Assembly: GCA_023053685.1 (NCBI GenBank) | Contig: JALIGW010000013.1 | Span: 18,870,501-18,934,500 of the forward strand | Source: Diadophis punctatus similis | Lineage: Eukaryota; Chordata; Lepidosauria; Squamata; Dipsadidae | Length of the DNA stretch: 64,000 bases | Reading direction: 5' to 3' | Shown here: piece by piece, positions 24,501-33,777 of the stretch | Layout of the letters: the number at the start of each line of letters is the position of its first letter | Position numbering within the stretch: position 1 is the first letter of the stretch | Translations under genes and position numbers: made by a program | Notes under the pieces: model-generated | What the model was told of the DNA's origin: nothing | Seen by the model: only the letters and a program-made list of their open reading frames with translations | The model's database searches: none

Positions 24501-25565
24501 GGTCTTGGGTTCAAGAGTTGCAAAGCTGATGGTTGCATATACACTGGAAAGTTACAAGGTGGGAATTGTCTACTATTAGCATTTGTGGATGATCTTTGTT
24601 TCATTGCAAAGGATGCATCGCAAGTTAAAGAATTTGCTAATAAGTTAGAAAAGAAATTTGAATTAAAGAATTTGGGAGAAATAAAGAATTATCTCGGTGT
24701 AGAGATACAAAAAACTGAAAAGGGTTATATTCTCAGTCAAAGGAGAAAAATTGAACAATTATTAGAGAAGTATAACATGAAAGATTGTAATATTGCTCCT
24801 ACACCTATGAGCACAGATTTTTACAATAGTTTGGGTGAGGACAAAAGTGAAGCCTGTGATCAAGAGATATATCACTCTGCAATAGGGAGTTTGTTATATC
24901 TGTCACAGTGGTCCAGACCAGACATAGCTTGTGCAGTGAGCATTCTAAGTCGCTTTACTGCTACACCTACAAAGTTGCATTGGATGGGTGTGAAAAGAAT
25001 TCTCAGGTATTTGAAGGGAACTGTGAATTTAGGTCTTCAAATACAGGTCACTGAAGAATTAAAATTGAAATGTTATGTTGATAGTGATTATGCAAATGAT
25101 GTAAAAACCAGAAAGTCTAATTCTGGAATTGTAATAATGTTTGGAGGGGCTTTAATTGGTTGGAAGTCCAGAAAACAAACAACGGTTGCTATTTCAACTG
25201 CAGAAGCAGAGTTTATTGCATTGTCTGAGTTATGTTCTGAAGTAGTTTGGTATGTACAGTTGTTACAAGATTTAAATGTAAATGTAAATGAAGCTGTAAC
25301 TGTTTATGAAGATAATGCTGCTTGTATAAAAATGGCAACAGGTGACAGAGTGAAGAACAGAAGTAAACATGTGGACATTAAGTATTGTAATGTCAGGGAA
25401 GCTGTAAAAGAAAAATTGATACGTTTACATCATTGTTCTTCAGAGGATAATTTAGCAGACATGATGACCAAACCATTGGGTGGTGTCCATTATAGGAAAT
25501 GTTTAAATCCAATAGGTCTGATGTCTCTCCCAGTGATGAAGGGAGGAGTGTTGGAATATTCATGA
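21576..25565 (+). CDS. Copia gag-pol polyprotein (1329 aa), apparently intact
   Basis: One frame encodes capsid and all enzymes. Gag spans residues 1 to about 290, with a copia-type capsid region and a CCHC knuckle (C255, C258, H263, C268). The aspartic protease motif LIDSGAS has D302. Integrase has the zinc-binding H432, H437, C464, C467 and the triad D495, D557, E593 (spacing D-35-E). Reverse transcriptase (about 850-1090) shows FDITTAFLNAEL with D919 and FVDD (D1005, D1006), where most copia proteins have YVDD. RNase H follows (about 1160-1290), with D1169, E1210, D1246 and D1267. An Asp/Ser-rich linker (724-765) holds tandem LSDGDP units. The ATG at 21576 starts the longest frame, about 100 bp after the primer site. 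The stop lies inside the 3' LTR. No frameshift separates gag and pol. It is expected to form cytoplasmic particles and copy its own RNA; activity is inferred, not shown. Confidence 0.96.
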   Translation: MAAAMEFKDSPIPKLGKKNYLIWAAKMECFLKAKELWDIVADPPQGVLGAADQKAHDKAMAYILLSLGDDQFLNVAELKSAKEIWQKLKAVHVNVSACNVVQLSRKLFRMSLQTGGSMEDHLMKMQSNFLELEQRGVKFPESQKVLLVLNSLDQSWETVSAIFESKPEADLNLEALKSCLLNEYEKRLFSHADGKFHRRGPNKEYSGNLQQVSSKIFHRLPISSNSRGVCRQEESRGRRDQVTQPQFCKQDKKACFICGETNHLQKSCAQRRNMQDKRHYLQGQIAVAKVCYNNNRDKWLIDSGASQTIVNNSDLFSRFFPGNHEEVALANGQKAKIIGRGDVQIPYLDSRFTDVLCVPEMEHNLLSVSSLDKQGYETTFVNGKCIIQRNGNVCAQGIKEDNLYVLQGQKVPHCSQIFKNVAEHNSCVHLLHRRLGHANFKVVQQMKEFAEGLDLKGCKAYLDCVVCKASKSKAFPVSKFSTRQTTRALELVHADLIGPMQASLGGAKYALVIVDDYSRFGFCYLLKSKTEVLQQFKQWLSFVERRYKQQVCQLQTDRGSEFMSTNFQQWLRQLGIRHRRTNPYTPGENGIAERRNGVLQTMKDSLLEDSGMSRSYWGEAILTANYLVNRLWSSSINNTPYAMLYGRKPSLAHLKIFGSTAWVHIPKAIRRKGQQKARKLRFVGYEPGSKGYRFSDGSKRIVISRSASFAEQNWNRIDANSENVSLSDGDPLSDGDPLSDNNSFNDGESFTEGVNVQGGESEQDMKPEKLETQEQAMPRRSERKNRGVPPDRYSASKVKVCNVWYEPRNYKEVLALPKVEQEKWKEAMDKEMKSMGDHEVFTSMTLPQGTKAVGCKWVYKKKVLPNNEVQYKARLVAQGFSQLKNVHYDEVFAPTVKGESIRLALALASAYRHRIWHFDITTAFLNAELEEEIYMVQAPGYENKKPNMVYKLNKAIYGLKQSARNWNICLDTALKGLGFKSCKADGCIYTGKLQGGNCLLLAFVDDLCFIAKDASQVKEFANKLEKKFELKNLGEIKNYLGVEIQKTEKGYILSQRRKIEQLLEKYNMKDCNIAPTPMSTDFYNSLGEDKSEACDQEIYHSAIGSLLYLSQWSRPDIACAVSILSRFTATPTKLHWMGVKRILRYLKGTVNLGLQIQVTEELKLKCYVDSDYANDVKTRKSNSGIVIMFGGALIGWKSRKQTTVAISTAEAEFIALSELCSEVVWYVQLLQDLNVNVNEAVTVYEDNAACIKMATGDRVKNRSKHVDIKYCNVREAVKEKLIRLHHCSSEDNLADMMTKPLGGVHYRKCLNPIGLMSLPVMKGGVLEYS
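25538..25548 (+). promoter_or_regulatory. Polypurine tract
   Basis: GAAGGGAGGAG directly abuts the 3' LTR and would prime plus-strand synthesis. It is read through by the polyprotein frame. Confidence 0.85.
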
Positions 25566-25814
25566 CTGGGAGAGCCATGTGATTGAGTCAGCCAATCCGG
25601 CTGAAGTGTTAATTGAGCATGTCCAGAAACTTAGCAAGAAGAAGGGTGTGGTTTAGTCTGTCCACCATTAAAGCTTGCTGTGAAAACATCTCAACATGTG
25701 ATCTGAAACAAAGTGTGGTATTGTTAATGTTTTATTCTACTTATAAAGAAGTTATTTGAATCAGCAAAATGCAGTTATCTTCTGAAGCTTCTGATTTATT
25801 GCGTAACTCTGACA
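25549..25814 (+). repeat. 3' LTR of the copia element
   Basis: Identical as read to the 5' LTR over all 266 bp. Its first 17 bases supply the last codons and the TGA stop of gag-pol. Confidence 0.95.
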
Positions 25815-25815
25815 A

Positions 25816-25894
<79 letters not shown>

Positions 25895-25896
25895 AT
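25815..25896. repeat. (AAAT)n microsatellite, right part
   Basis: A continuation of the tetramer array after the copia insertion, starting with the duplicated ATAAA. Confidence 0.93.
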
Positions 25897-27042
25897 AGTA
25901 CACAAACATTTAAGTTCATATTGGATGGGGAAAAATATTTTCCCCGTGTTTAAAATTAGCAGAAAAATATTTCACAAGCATTAGCAGTGTCAATTAAATT
26001 GGAAGAAATTGAGTGAAGGTACATAATTTAAAAAGCCAGTCAAGCAGTTACTTTTGGGGAAAGAATATAACACTGCAACACTAATGAAGACTAAGACTAA
26101 TACATGGAGTCAATGAGACTTGCACAAGCATTGTAATTCACAAAATCTCACTCCATTGTGGTAATTATAAGCAGGTTTAATGAAAAGTTTGATTTCCACA
26201 TGATTCTCTATAAACTTTCAGTGCAGTTTATAGATCATAAAATAAGATATGCTGGATCAAAGGCCTGTTAAAGGCTGCACAGCACCTCAAATTAAAGTCT
26301 GGAGTTGCATACAGTAGAGAAATGATCGACATAGTACCTGTTTGAATCACCTTAAAGCAGCCCTGCTTTTTCCTGGCAGCTAAAAAACTTTGGTAAATCC
26401 ACTAGCCAATTTCTTGAGGCGGCCTTTTTTTTTTCTCCCACAGAAAAAAAAATTCATAGAATAGAGCCTTTGTGGCATGATTTCATAAAAACAAAGCTCC
26501 TACAGAGAAATGTGCAGAGGGAAGTAGTGAAATGAAAATGAAATATATTGCCAGAAAAAAGAAATTAACCTGTGGGCTGCAGTTTAGATGAGAACCATAT
26601 TAATAGAGTAACACAACATTGTTTCTAATATTCTTGTGAAAGTGAAGAAAGGAAACGGTGAATGGAGTATCCAAAGTCTATAGTGGACAGTTAGTATGAC
26701 ACTTAGAGAGCCATCAAAGTAGGAAAGGTGTGTCCCATCAAGGTAGGAAATAGCATGAACCCTGCAAAGACAGAGGGTTAGGCACTATGTTTTCAAGCAC
26801 TCATACATTTCAAATGGTACAGACACATTGATGCCTATAATCTACCATTACTTAACTATGTCACTGGAGGTCATTGTATTTACTTAAAAAGGGGAAAGCA
26901 GTAAAAAGTTAGCAAGAGTTAGCCAGCAGAGACTTTTCAAAAGCTATCCTATTCATCTTAGTCCCTATCCCATTCTGTTCACCCAGCATCACATCCTCTG
27001 CATTTTGGTCCGCTTTTCAACTTTCCACACCACTTCTCTTGA
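25897..27042. other. Inferred start of ATP10A intron 1
   Basis: No repeat with clear ends and no second exon were recognised. On the gene's strand this is the first ~1 kb after the exon 1 donor. Confidence 0.45.
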
Positions 27043-27054
27043 TCCCATTACCTG
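27043..27054 (-). promoter_or_regulatory. Splice donor of ATP10A exon 1
   Basis: On the minus strand the exon ends CTGCAG and is followed by GTAATGGG. The invariant GT is at 27051-27050. Reading through meets an immediate TAA, and the protein match stops at this point. Confidence 0.82.
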
Positions 27055-27491
27055 CAGTAGACCAAACATTCCATATGGTTGATCTCCTGGTCTGACCGGT
27101 ATCTGCTGTAGTCTTCCCACAGGTCCTTGACTGCTGTAACTGCCAAGATGAAGAGCACTGGGGCCAAAGCCAGCTCTGGTTGGAAGGCATTGACAGCAGG
27201 CACAAAATTAAGTAAAGCGATGAAAACAAAGTAGACATTGGCAAAGCGATGGAACTGTTCGAAGAGATTCTTGGGCAAGAAGGACACTGCTGTGTATTTG
27301 GTGGTCTTCAGTCTATTGTTAGCTGGCTGCCTGGAGGTCTCCTCGTCAGGCCAGGCAGACAACAGGTTGGAAGCTACAATCCGCACCTTCTTGACATCTT
27401 TCTTCTTCCTCCTTTTCTTCTTCTTCCTTTCTTTGTCTTGCTTCTGCTCCTGGGAAGATGAGTCCCCCACGGCATCTGTGCTTTCGGTCAT
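27052..27491 (-). CDS. ATP10A: ATP10A exon 1: N-terminus of a class-5 P4-ATPase phospholipid flippase
   Basis: Encodes 146 complete codons plus two bases of a split Arg codon. Residues 59-84 carry the P4-ATPase N-terminal signature (NRLKTTKYT, then [18 protein letters not shown]). TM1 is about 83-100 and TM2 about 107-123, with [18 protein letters not shown] between and inside them, which fits ATP10A better than the ATP10B or ATP10D I know. A Lys/Arg-rich run ([12 protein letters not shown], residues 20-31) precedes the domain. ATP10A with its CDC50A (TMEM30A) partner flips phosphatidylcholine at the plasma membrane. I chose the ATG at 27491-27489 (purine at -3, GCG before ATG). The frame stays open upstream, but only a GTG lies at its far end. 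The other exons are outside the window or were not recognised. Confidence 0.85.
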
Positions 27492-27571
27492 CGCCTTCCC
27501 CCCAAAACGCGCACACAGCAAGGACAGGAAATCAGTGCTGGAAGAAAGTTCTCCGGCAGCTTCCAGCACAT
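27488..27571 (-). other. Upstream ORF overlapping the ATP10A start
   Basis: An ATG at 27571-27569 in another frame opens 27 codons, and its TGA overlaps the main start as ATGA (27491-27488). Its context is weak (T at -3). It matters only if the 5' UTR includes this region, which sequence cannot show. Confidence 0.55.
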
Positions 27572-28100
27572 GGAGAACCCTCCTTCTTTCCCCCCTCCTT
27601 GTCCTCCGTGACTTTATGTGATCATCTTTGGGAACTTAGTCATGCCCTTAAGAGTTTTCCGCGAGGTGAAGGAGGAGGCGGGTGCGTTCCCCACCTCCGC
27701 TCGAACAAACTTTCCCCCGATTGGGAAGGTCTCCGTTTCACGCTTGCTTCCGTTGTTTTCTTCTGCGCCTCACCATCCAGCTTTCTTTCTTTTTTTGCTT
27801 CTGCCTTCCACCAGCGAGGCCACTGAATGACTGGCCCGTTGTGTGGCGGGCGGGAAGCGTACAAAGTCACTCTTGTTTTCACACGTCATCCCTCAGCAAC
27901 CCACTAACCGGTTTCCGTTTCACCCTCAAGAAGAAGGTTGGAGATGAAAGTGGAGGAAAACAGCCACCGCGGCAGCCTGTTGGACAAAATTGCCTTCCCC
28001 TCGTGGCAGGCGGCGCTGGGAAAAGGAAACTATCTCGAAGCCAAAAAAAGGGTGGGGTCGCGGGGAGGAGAGCGATGAAAGGACGAGCAGGAAGCTGCTT
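27492..28100 (-). promoter_or_regulatory. GC/CpG-rich promoter-like region of ATP10A
   Basis: CpG density rises sharply over this stretch compared with the AT-rich surroundings. GC-box-like GGCGGGCGGG lies at about 27845-27854. No TATA box was placed. It should hold the transcription start and the 5' UTR of the leftward gene. Confidence 0.55.
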
Positions 28101-28190
28101 GCTTTTTTTTTGTTTTTAAAGTAACGTAGAAAACGGGTAAAGGGTTTTGTGTGGGTTTTTTAAAAACAGTATACGATGGCTTATGCCGCG

Positions 28191-28336
28191 CAGGGGTCTC
28201 CAACCTTGACAACTTTAAGCCTGGCGGACTTCAACTCCCAGAATTCCCCAGCCAGCAAAGCCAGCAAACTTCAACTCCCAGAATTCTGGGAGTTGAAGTC
28301 CGCCAGGCTTAAAGTTGCCAAGGTTGGAGACCCCTG
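28191..28336. mobile_element. Palindromic hAT-like MITE upstream of ATP10A
   Basis: 146 bp: CAGGGGTCTCCAACCTTGAC pairs with GCCAAGGTTGGAGACCCCTG at the other end. The core CTTCAACTCCCAGAATTC pairs with GAATTCTGGGAGTTGAAG. It lies about 700 bp upstream of the coding start, at the edge of the promoter region. Confidence 0.75.
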
Positions 28337-28687
28337 ATTATGGTACCAGCTTTACAGAAGTGTGGCGATTCGCAATGCACAGTTGTTGGGGCTAAAACTT
28401 TTCGTCCGGTGACATCTTTGGGGAGGGCGTTTTTCTCGCAAAATCGCCAAGTTTTCAAGAAGTTTTGAAACCAGAAGTGGAAGCTTTGCAGGCTATCCTG
28501 GAGGGAAGAAGATTCTCAGGTCAACCGGCTGATTATTTTTGGTGGAACTGCTGGATTCTTCGGAGGAGATCGTAGAAATGTGAAGTCTTCGTTGTCGGTC
28601 ATACCAGCCTGTGGAAGCGGATGCGGGGAAATCTCCTCCTCCCCCTCGCAAGGAGAGTTTGAACCATAGATTCAATCGTGGGTTGGG

Positions 28688-29072
28688 TTTTTATTTTATT
28701 TTATTTTATTTATTTATTTATTTTGTCAAGTACGTATTGGTAATATACATAGATATAATATTGTTTATATACATAAGATGGGTACTGATAAGAGGGAGCA
28801 TTAGGACAGGGACGGTAGGCACGCTGGTGCACTTATGCACGCCCCTTACTCACCTCTTAGGAATCGGGTGAGGTCAACAGTGGACAGTCTGAGGGTAAAG
28901 TTTTGGGGGTTTGGTGACGAAACCACAGAGTCAGGTAGTGAGTTCCAGGCATTTACCACTCTGTTGCTAAAGTCGTATTTTCTACAGTCAGTGAGTTTGT
29001 ATCTGTTGTGTGCTGGTGTGCTGGTGTATTGTTGTGGTTGAAGCTGAAGTAGTCGTTGACAGGAAGGATGTT
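28688..29072 (-). mobile_element. AAAT-tailed CR1-like LINE 3' end
   Basis: On the minus strand it encodes the end of the reverse-transcriptase ORF (WNSLPDSVVSSPN-like, ending FLRG), then a GGGGCGTGCATAAG 3' UTR and an (AAAT)n/(AAAAT)n tail at 28688-28724. It is truncated at the 5' side. Confidence 0.75.
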
Positions 29073-29245
29073 GTTTTTGCTATTTACCGTAAATGTCACC
29101 GGGTGGGAGAAATTGCCCCACTTAGGTAGATACTGCTAAGAGCATTGAGGAAGAAAGCCAGGAAGGTTAGAATTATGAATCTGGCTTGCTTTGGCCAATT
29201 AATTAGGGCAGATTTCACCTTTCTGTATTCCTTAGGAAGAGGAGG

Positions 29246-29457
29246 GGTTTCCCCGCCTTTCTGTTCAATCCTGTCCCATTCTCAGACTGAGTGGACAAGG
29301 GCAAAGTTTTCAGAAGTGATTTGCCATTGCCTCCTTCCTAGGGCTGAGAGAAAGTGATGAGCTCAGGGCGGCTGGCTTTGTGCTTATGGTGGCACTAGAA
29401 CTCACAGTCACCTGGTTTCTAGCCCTGGGCCTTAACCACTACACCAAACTGACTCTT
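29246..29457 (-). mobile_element. tRNA-derived SINE, family 1
   Basis: The reverse complement gives GTGTAGTGGTTAAGGCCCAG (tRNA-like head), then CCAGGTGACTGTGAGTTCTA (B-box-like region), then CTCTCAGCCCTAGGAAGGAG and GGCAATGGCAAATCACTTCT. The Bov-B-like tail is missing. Confidence 0.72.
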
Positions 29458-30304
29458 AGGATAGAGACTTTGAAAAGCTCTTCCCCCAATAAATATCTGA
29501 TGAGAGGTCAGAGCAAGGAGATAGTTGAATCTTACAATTCAATTTAAATCAGTTTTAAATAAACCAATTCTACTTCTGTATACACTTTTCCTCCTTCTAT
29601 CTAGAGGAAAATGTAGGGATAAACCTTTCACTGCTCCTCAAAGAGCCCAGAATATCAAAAGTTCTTTGCTGTTAAAAGTTTTCTTAAGAATTAAATATGT
29701 TTCAAAGGAAAGGATGCAAGCCATTTCCTCTGCTGGATAGGAGGTGAATAGATAATGGAGAATTGGCAGTGTCTGGTCTTTATAGAGAACCTAGATGCAG
29801 TGTAGGAATTTTCCCAACATCTATGAGTAGGCAAGGCTAGGCTGAGTTCAAGCCAGAATCAGGTCTCTAAGTTCAGAAAGAGTCCCCACCCATTACTAAA
29901 GAAACCTTCAGTCCACAGATATGAGACAGGTAACATGGTTACCAGGGTCTTAGTCATTAGTTTCCGTTAAGCTGCCTGGAGTTACAGTCCAGTGCTTACT
30001 GAACTGTGTACAAAAGCTTCTATGATTTTCTTATCCCACTATGGCCAATCATGAGATGAGAGATCCTTTGGAAGGCTGTATTGTAGTCCATAATATTTTA
30101 CCCAAGAACTACAGTCATTAGCAGTACTTATGCTAGTGTGCCCAAAGAGAAGGTTTATTGAGGCCAGATTCAAAATGTTTGGTCATTGTATTATTTAAAT
30201 GTATCATAGCTAGCCACTTTCAGAGAGACTTAATCTCAGCCACCAAGAAGAAGAAATGGATGGAGAAAGATTACACCCATGTTCAGCTGCAGAATCATGC
30301 TGTT
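29458..30304. other. Unassigned DNA
   Basis: No gene or clear repeat was recognised. Confidence 0.4.
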
Positions 30305-30490
30305 GAGAGTTATTTATTTATTATTTATTTATTTAGTGAGATTTATATACCGCCTCACAGTGCAAGCACTCTCTAAGCGGTTTACACCAATAAGCAATGT
30401 ATATATATTTACATTGCCCCCAACAATCTGGGTCCTCATTTTACCTACCTCGGAAGGATGGAAGGCTGAGTCAACCTTGAGTTGATCATG
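30305..30490 (-). mobile_element. tRNA-derived SINE, family 2 (head truncated)
   Basis: The reverse complement carries TTGACTCAGCCTTCCATCC, GAGGACCCAGATTGTTGGGG and GGCGGTATATAAATCTCAC, ending in an (AAAT)n tail. Confidence 0.75.
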
Positions 30491-32131
30491 AAATGCCAGG
30501 CATGTTAGGGGAAATCTACCAGAACAATAAGTGCAATATCCCCAAAGCGTATTAGGACCTTTAAAACTACATTAGACACACCTGATTTATTGAACATAGC
30601 CCATATGTGTAGGCACTTCTAAAAAAAACCTCAATTGTTTCTAGGGATAGTGATGAAAATTAGGAATAAAATTCAACAAGAGGGCCTTATTAATTATTCT
30701 ATTGAACATCCAGTTCATTTGGTACTTGGGGTTGCAATAGCCAATTTGATTAACATTGCTAGTAGAATAGAGTCTAACTCTGAACAAAAATACTAACTTT
30801 TAATGTTTGGGAATTTTCTGGTTTCTCCATATTGGAAAGTGTCCAGTTCAATAAAACTAGCAACAGAGCTTATATGTTTTCACTGTCTGAGAATGGGATG
30901 TTCCATTCCTCTTACTAAAAAGCTTCTTAGAAATTCCAGAAGAAGAATCCTTGGTGATGTAAATGTCTTAAGAAACAATAGATGGGTAACCATATAAATT
31001 TGTTTAATAAATAAGAAATCATCTTGACTTTTTTTTCTGAAAACAGAGATCATTTATGAATCATATAACCTATGTGTCTCCCTCATCATTGTGGACATAT
31101 AAAAATAATGGTTCTATTAAACTTTGTTTAATTTTATACATGTTTTATATTTTATAAAAATATTTAAAAAATTAAAATTTTATATTTTTTTATAATTTTA
31201 TAACTCTAAACGGTTGTGCTATTCCACATCAATATACAACACATAGAACGGAATATGTACATGACAGGCAGTCAGTAATTCTCAGTACTATGTCTGAACA
31301 GTGGGTTGTTCCTGATTCCCATAACTAAAAAAGACACAGCAAGGTCTACTTGATCTGCCATCAGGTTTTATGAATTAAGTTATCTATCTCAAGCAGGGGT
31401 GAAATTCAAAAATTTTCCTTACCGGTTCTATAAAATCCCCAGAATTTAGAGAAGTACAGGTATGTTTAATATAATATGCAAGAAGCAAAACTGGAATAGT
31501 CACAGTTCTTCCACATATAAATTACATCATGTATTTGCATTGTTAAGTTAATGTGTAACACATTTAGTTTACATATGTAAACAAAGCACAAAGTGATATT
31601 CTTCTGCAAAGCTAAAAAGATTAGTTGCATACTACATTTGCAAATAAAAACTCCACTGGAAAATGAGCTGGAGAAAATGTCACTATGGTCCCAAGTAGTT
31701 TTATCAACAGTTATTCATTAAGGCACAGAGAGTTATTAATGCCTTATATTTTCCAGTTTTATGTTGCAACTACAAACTGGATTAGGAGTAACAAGTTTAA
31801 AATGTGGCTGTTTAATCTCTTCAGTATCCTTCAGTCTTGCTGGTGAATAAGGAAAGTGACAATTCCACTTGTTTAGGCCACAGGAAAACTACTGTTCACT
31901 AGGCAAATGACAATGGAGTTTATGCTTCACTTTGTTACGTTTACACTATGGGGAAGGAGAGTAAAATAGTCTGAACATATCACAAGGGTACACCATAAGT
32001 TCAGATGTATATAGTAGGCATTTCCTGATTACTGTAGGTAAAGGTATTCTCTTTTCATATTTCTTATGGGTATTTAATGTGTGACATTAAATTTAGTATA
32101 CATTACATAAAATGGATATAATATATTAAGA
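30491..32131. other. Unassigned AT-rich DNA with a family B end fragment
   Basis: Only 31394-31432 is recognisable: CAGGGGTGAAATTCAAAAAT followed by ACCGGTTCT, matching one end of the family B copy at 59323. No partner end was seen. Confidence 0.45.
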
Positions 32132-32133
32132 TA

Positions 32134-33053
32134 CAGGTAGTCCTCGACTTACAACAGTTCATTTAATGACCATTCAAAGTTATAATGGCACTGAAAAAAG
32201 TGACTTGATCCTTTTTTCACACTTACAACCATTGCAACATCTCCATGATCATGTGATCAACATTTGGATGCTTGGCAACTGGTTCAGGCTTATGACAGTT
32301 GCAGTGTCCCTGGGTCATGTGATCAATGAAGTTTTCTCTCTGGTAACGTTATACTTCTAACTAGGGCATACAAAACCTTTGCCAGATCTGGCTCCAGGCT
32401 TACCTGCCTGGAACCCACACTGTATTTTGGACATTAATACATTTGAGAGGGTCCTGGGGTATTTTACAAGAAGAGTACTCAACTCCTCTGCTCGCAATAA
32501 AATTCCTTATTCCAGTAGACTTGAAATTTTAGGCCTGGATAACCTTGAACTACGCCGTCTGTGTTCTGACCTAAGCTTAGTACACAAGATCATCTACCTT
32601 AACGTCCTACCTGTTAACGACTACTTTAATTTCAACCGCAATAACACTAGGGCTATCAATAGATACAAACTAAATGTATTCCGCTCTAATCTTAATTGCA
32701 GAAAATATGACTAGAGTAGTAAATGTCTGGAACACTTTACCTGATCCTGTTGTTAGTTTCTCTAATCCCCATATCTTTTACCTGAAACTGTCTACCATGG
32801 ACCTTACATGTTTCTTAAGAGGTCCCTAAGGGGATGTGCATAAGCGCACCAGCGTGCCTACCGTCCCTGTCCTACTGTACCCATTTGTATGTACTCATTT
32901 TATGTGTTTATGGCTATGTTTTGCTTCTTTATATCCACTTATTTGTGCCATTTTTTCATGTGTCCTGTTTTCTTGCACTTGTTGACAAATAATAAAATAA
33001 TAAAATAAATAATAAAATAATAAAATAATAAAATAATAAAATAATAAATAAAA

Positions 33054-33109
<56 letters not shown>

Positions 33110-33314
33110 AAACTTTTGCCACCTTTTGACAAACAAAGTCAGTGGGGAAGGCAGACTAACTTAACAACCATGTTACTAAATTAACTATTGCAGTGATTCA
33201 CTTAACAACTGTGGCAAGAAAGGTTGTAAAATGGGGCAAAACTCACTTAACAAATGTCTCACTTAGCAACAGAAATTTTGATCTCAATTGTGGTTGTAAT
33301 TTGAGGACTACCTG
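32134..33314 (+). mobile_element. Family A inverted-repeat element, copy 6, split by a LINE
   Basis: The left end CAGGTAGTCCTCGACTTAC and the right end TTTGAGGACTACCTG are bordered by TA. The two halves join in register with copy 2 once the LINE at 32345-33110 is removed. Confidence 0.8.
32345..33110 (+). mobile_element. AAAT-tailed CR1-like LINE, 5' truncated
   Basis: Encodes the end of reverse transcriptase (TFERVLGYFTRRVLNSS, then LEILGLDNLELRRL), broken by a stop and a frame change near 32712. Then comes the 3' UTR and a mixed (AAAT)/(AAAAT) tail at about 32987-33107. Confidence 0.8.
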
Positions 33315-33777
33315 TAGTATATTACTTTTAATTTACTATATTTGTAACTGTATTTACTGTATTTGAACAAGTAACCCTTGTTCTCTGGACAGATTCCAGA
33401 AAACAGAATGAATAATTATAAAAAGCCAAGGGTATCAAACATCTTCAATGCAATCATTCTAATGCTACTAAGGCTTAACAATCGTAAGACTTGGGTTAAA
33501 CTAAGTGTCTGTCTAGGTGTGAGAGGAAATAATATGAGTGACAAACAAGCCTGTCCAAGGAAGTTATACAGTAGCAGGCTTCATATCAGGGCTCAGCAGT
33601 AAATCACAGCTCCGGAGATACTTAACCTTTCATTCAGCACTTGGCTTGACTTGGCAAGGGAATCTCAAGCACGATTCAGCTAGATTAGAATCTTTATTGC
33701 ACACAAGAAGGAAGCCTGAAATATAATTGATAGATCACTGCAGTGCAAAGAAGTCTAAGCCTATAGGTACATGTACT

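Larger units (their letters stand above)
21194..25814 (+). mobile_element. Complete Ty1/copia-type LTR retrotransposon
   Basis: A 4621-bp element with, in order: 5' LTR, tRNA-Met half-type primer-binding site, leader, a single gag-pol frame, polypurine tract and 3' LTR. The two LTRs read identically across 266 bp, and the frame has no stop or shift, so the insertion is very young. The target duplication is ATAAA (21189-21193 and 25815-25819); removing the element plus one ATAAA restores the tetramer phase, which supports exactly 5 bp. The gene order protease-integrase-RT-RNase H is the Ty1/copia order. It lies antisense to ATP10A, about 1.2 kb downstream of the exon 1 donor. Confidence 0.96.
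20946..25896 (+). mobile_element. AAAT-tailed CR1-like LINE 3' end, split by the copia insertion
   Basis: GGGGCGTGCATAAGCGCACT and GCGTGCCTACCCTGCCTGTC start the 3' UTR shared with the copies ending near 36505, 42548 and 55886. The tail begins at about 21096. The copia element divides it, and the repeat resumes at 25815. Confidence 0.75.

Noticed and set aside
27048..27569. ATP10A frame extended upstream to position 27569
   Set aside because: The codon there is GTG, not ATG. The first in-frame ATG is at 27491-27489, with a reasonable initiation context.
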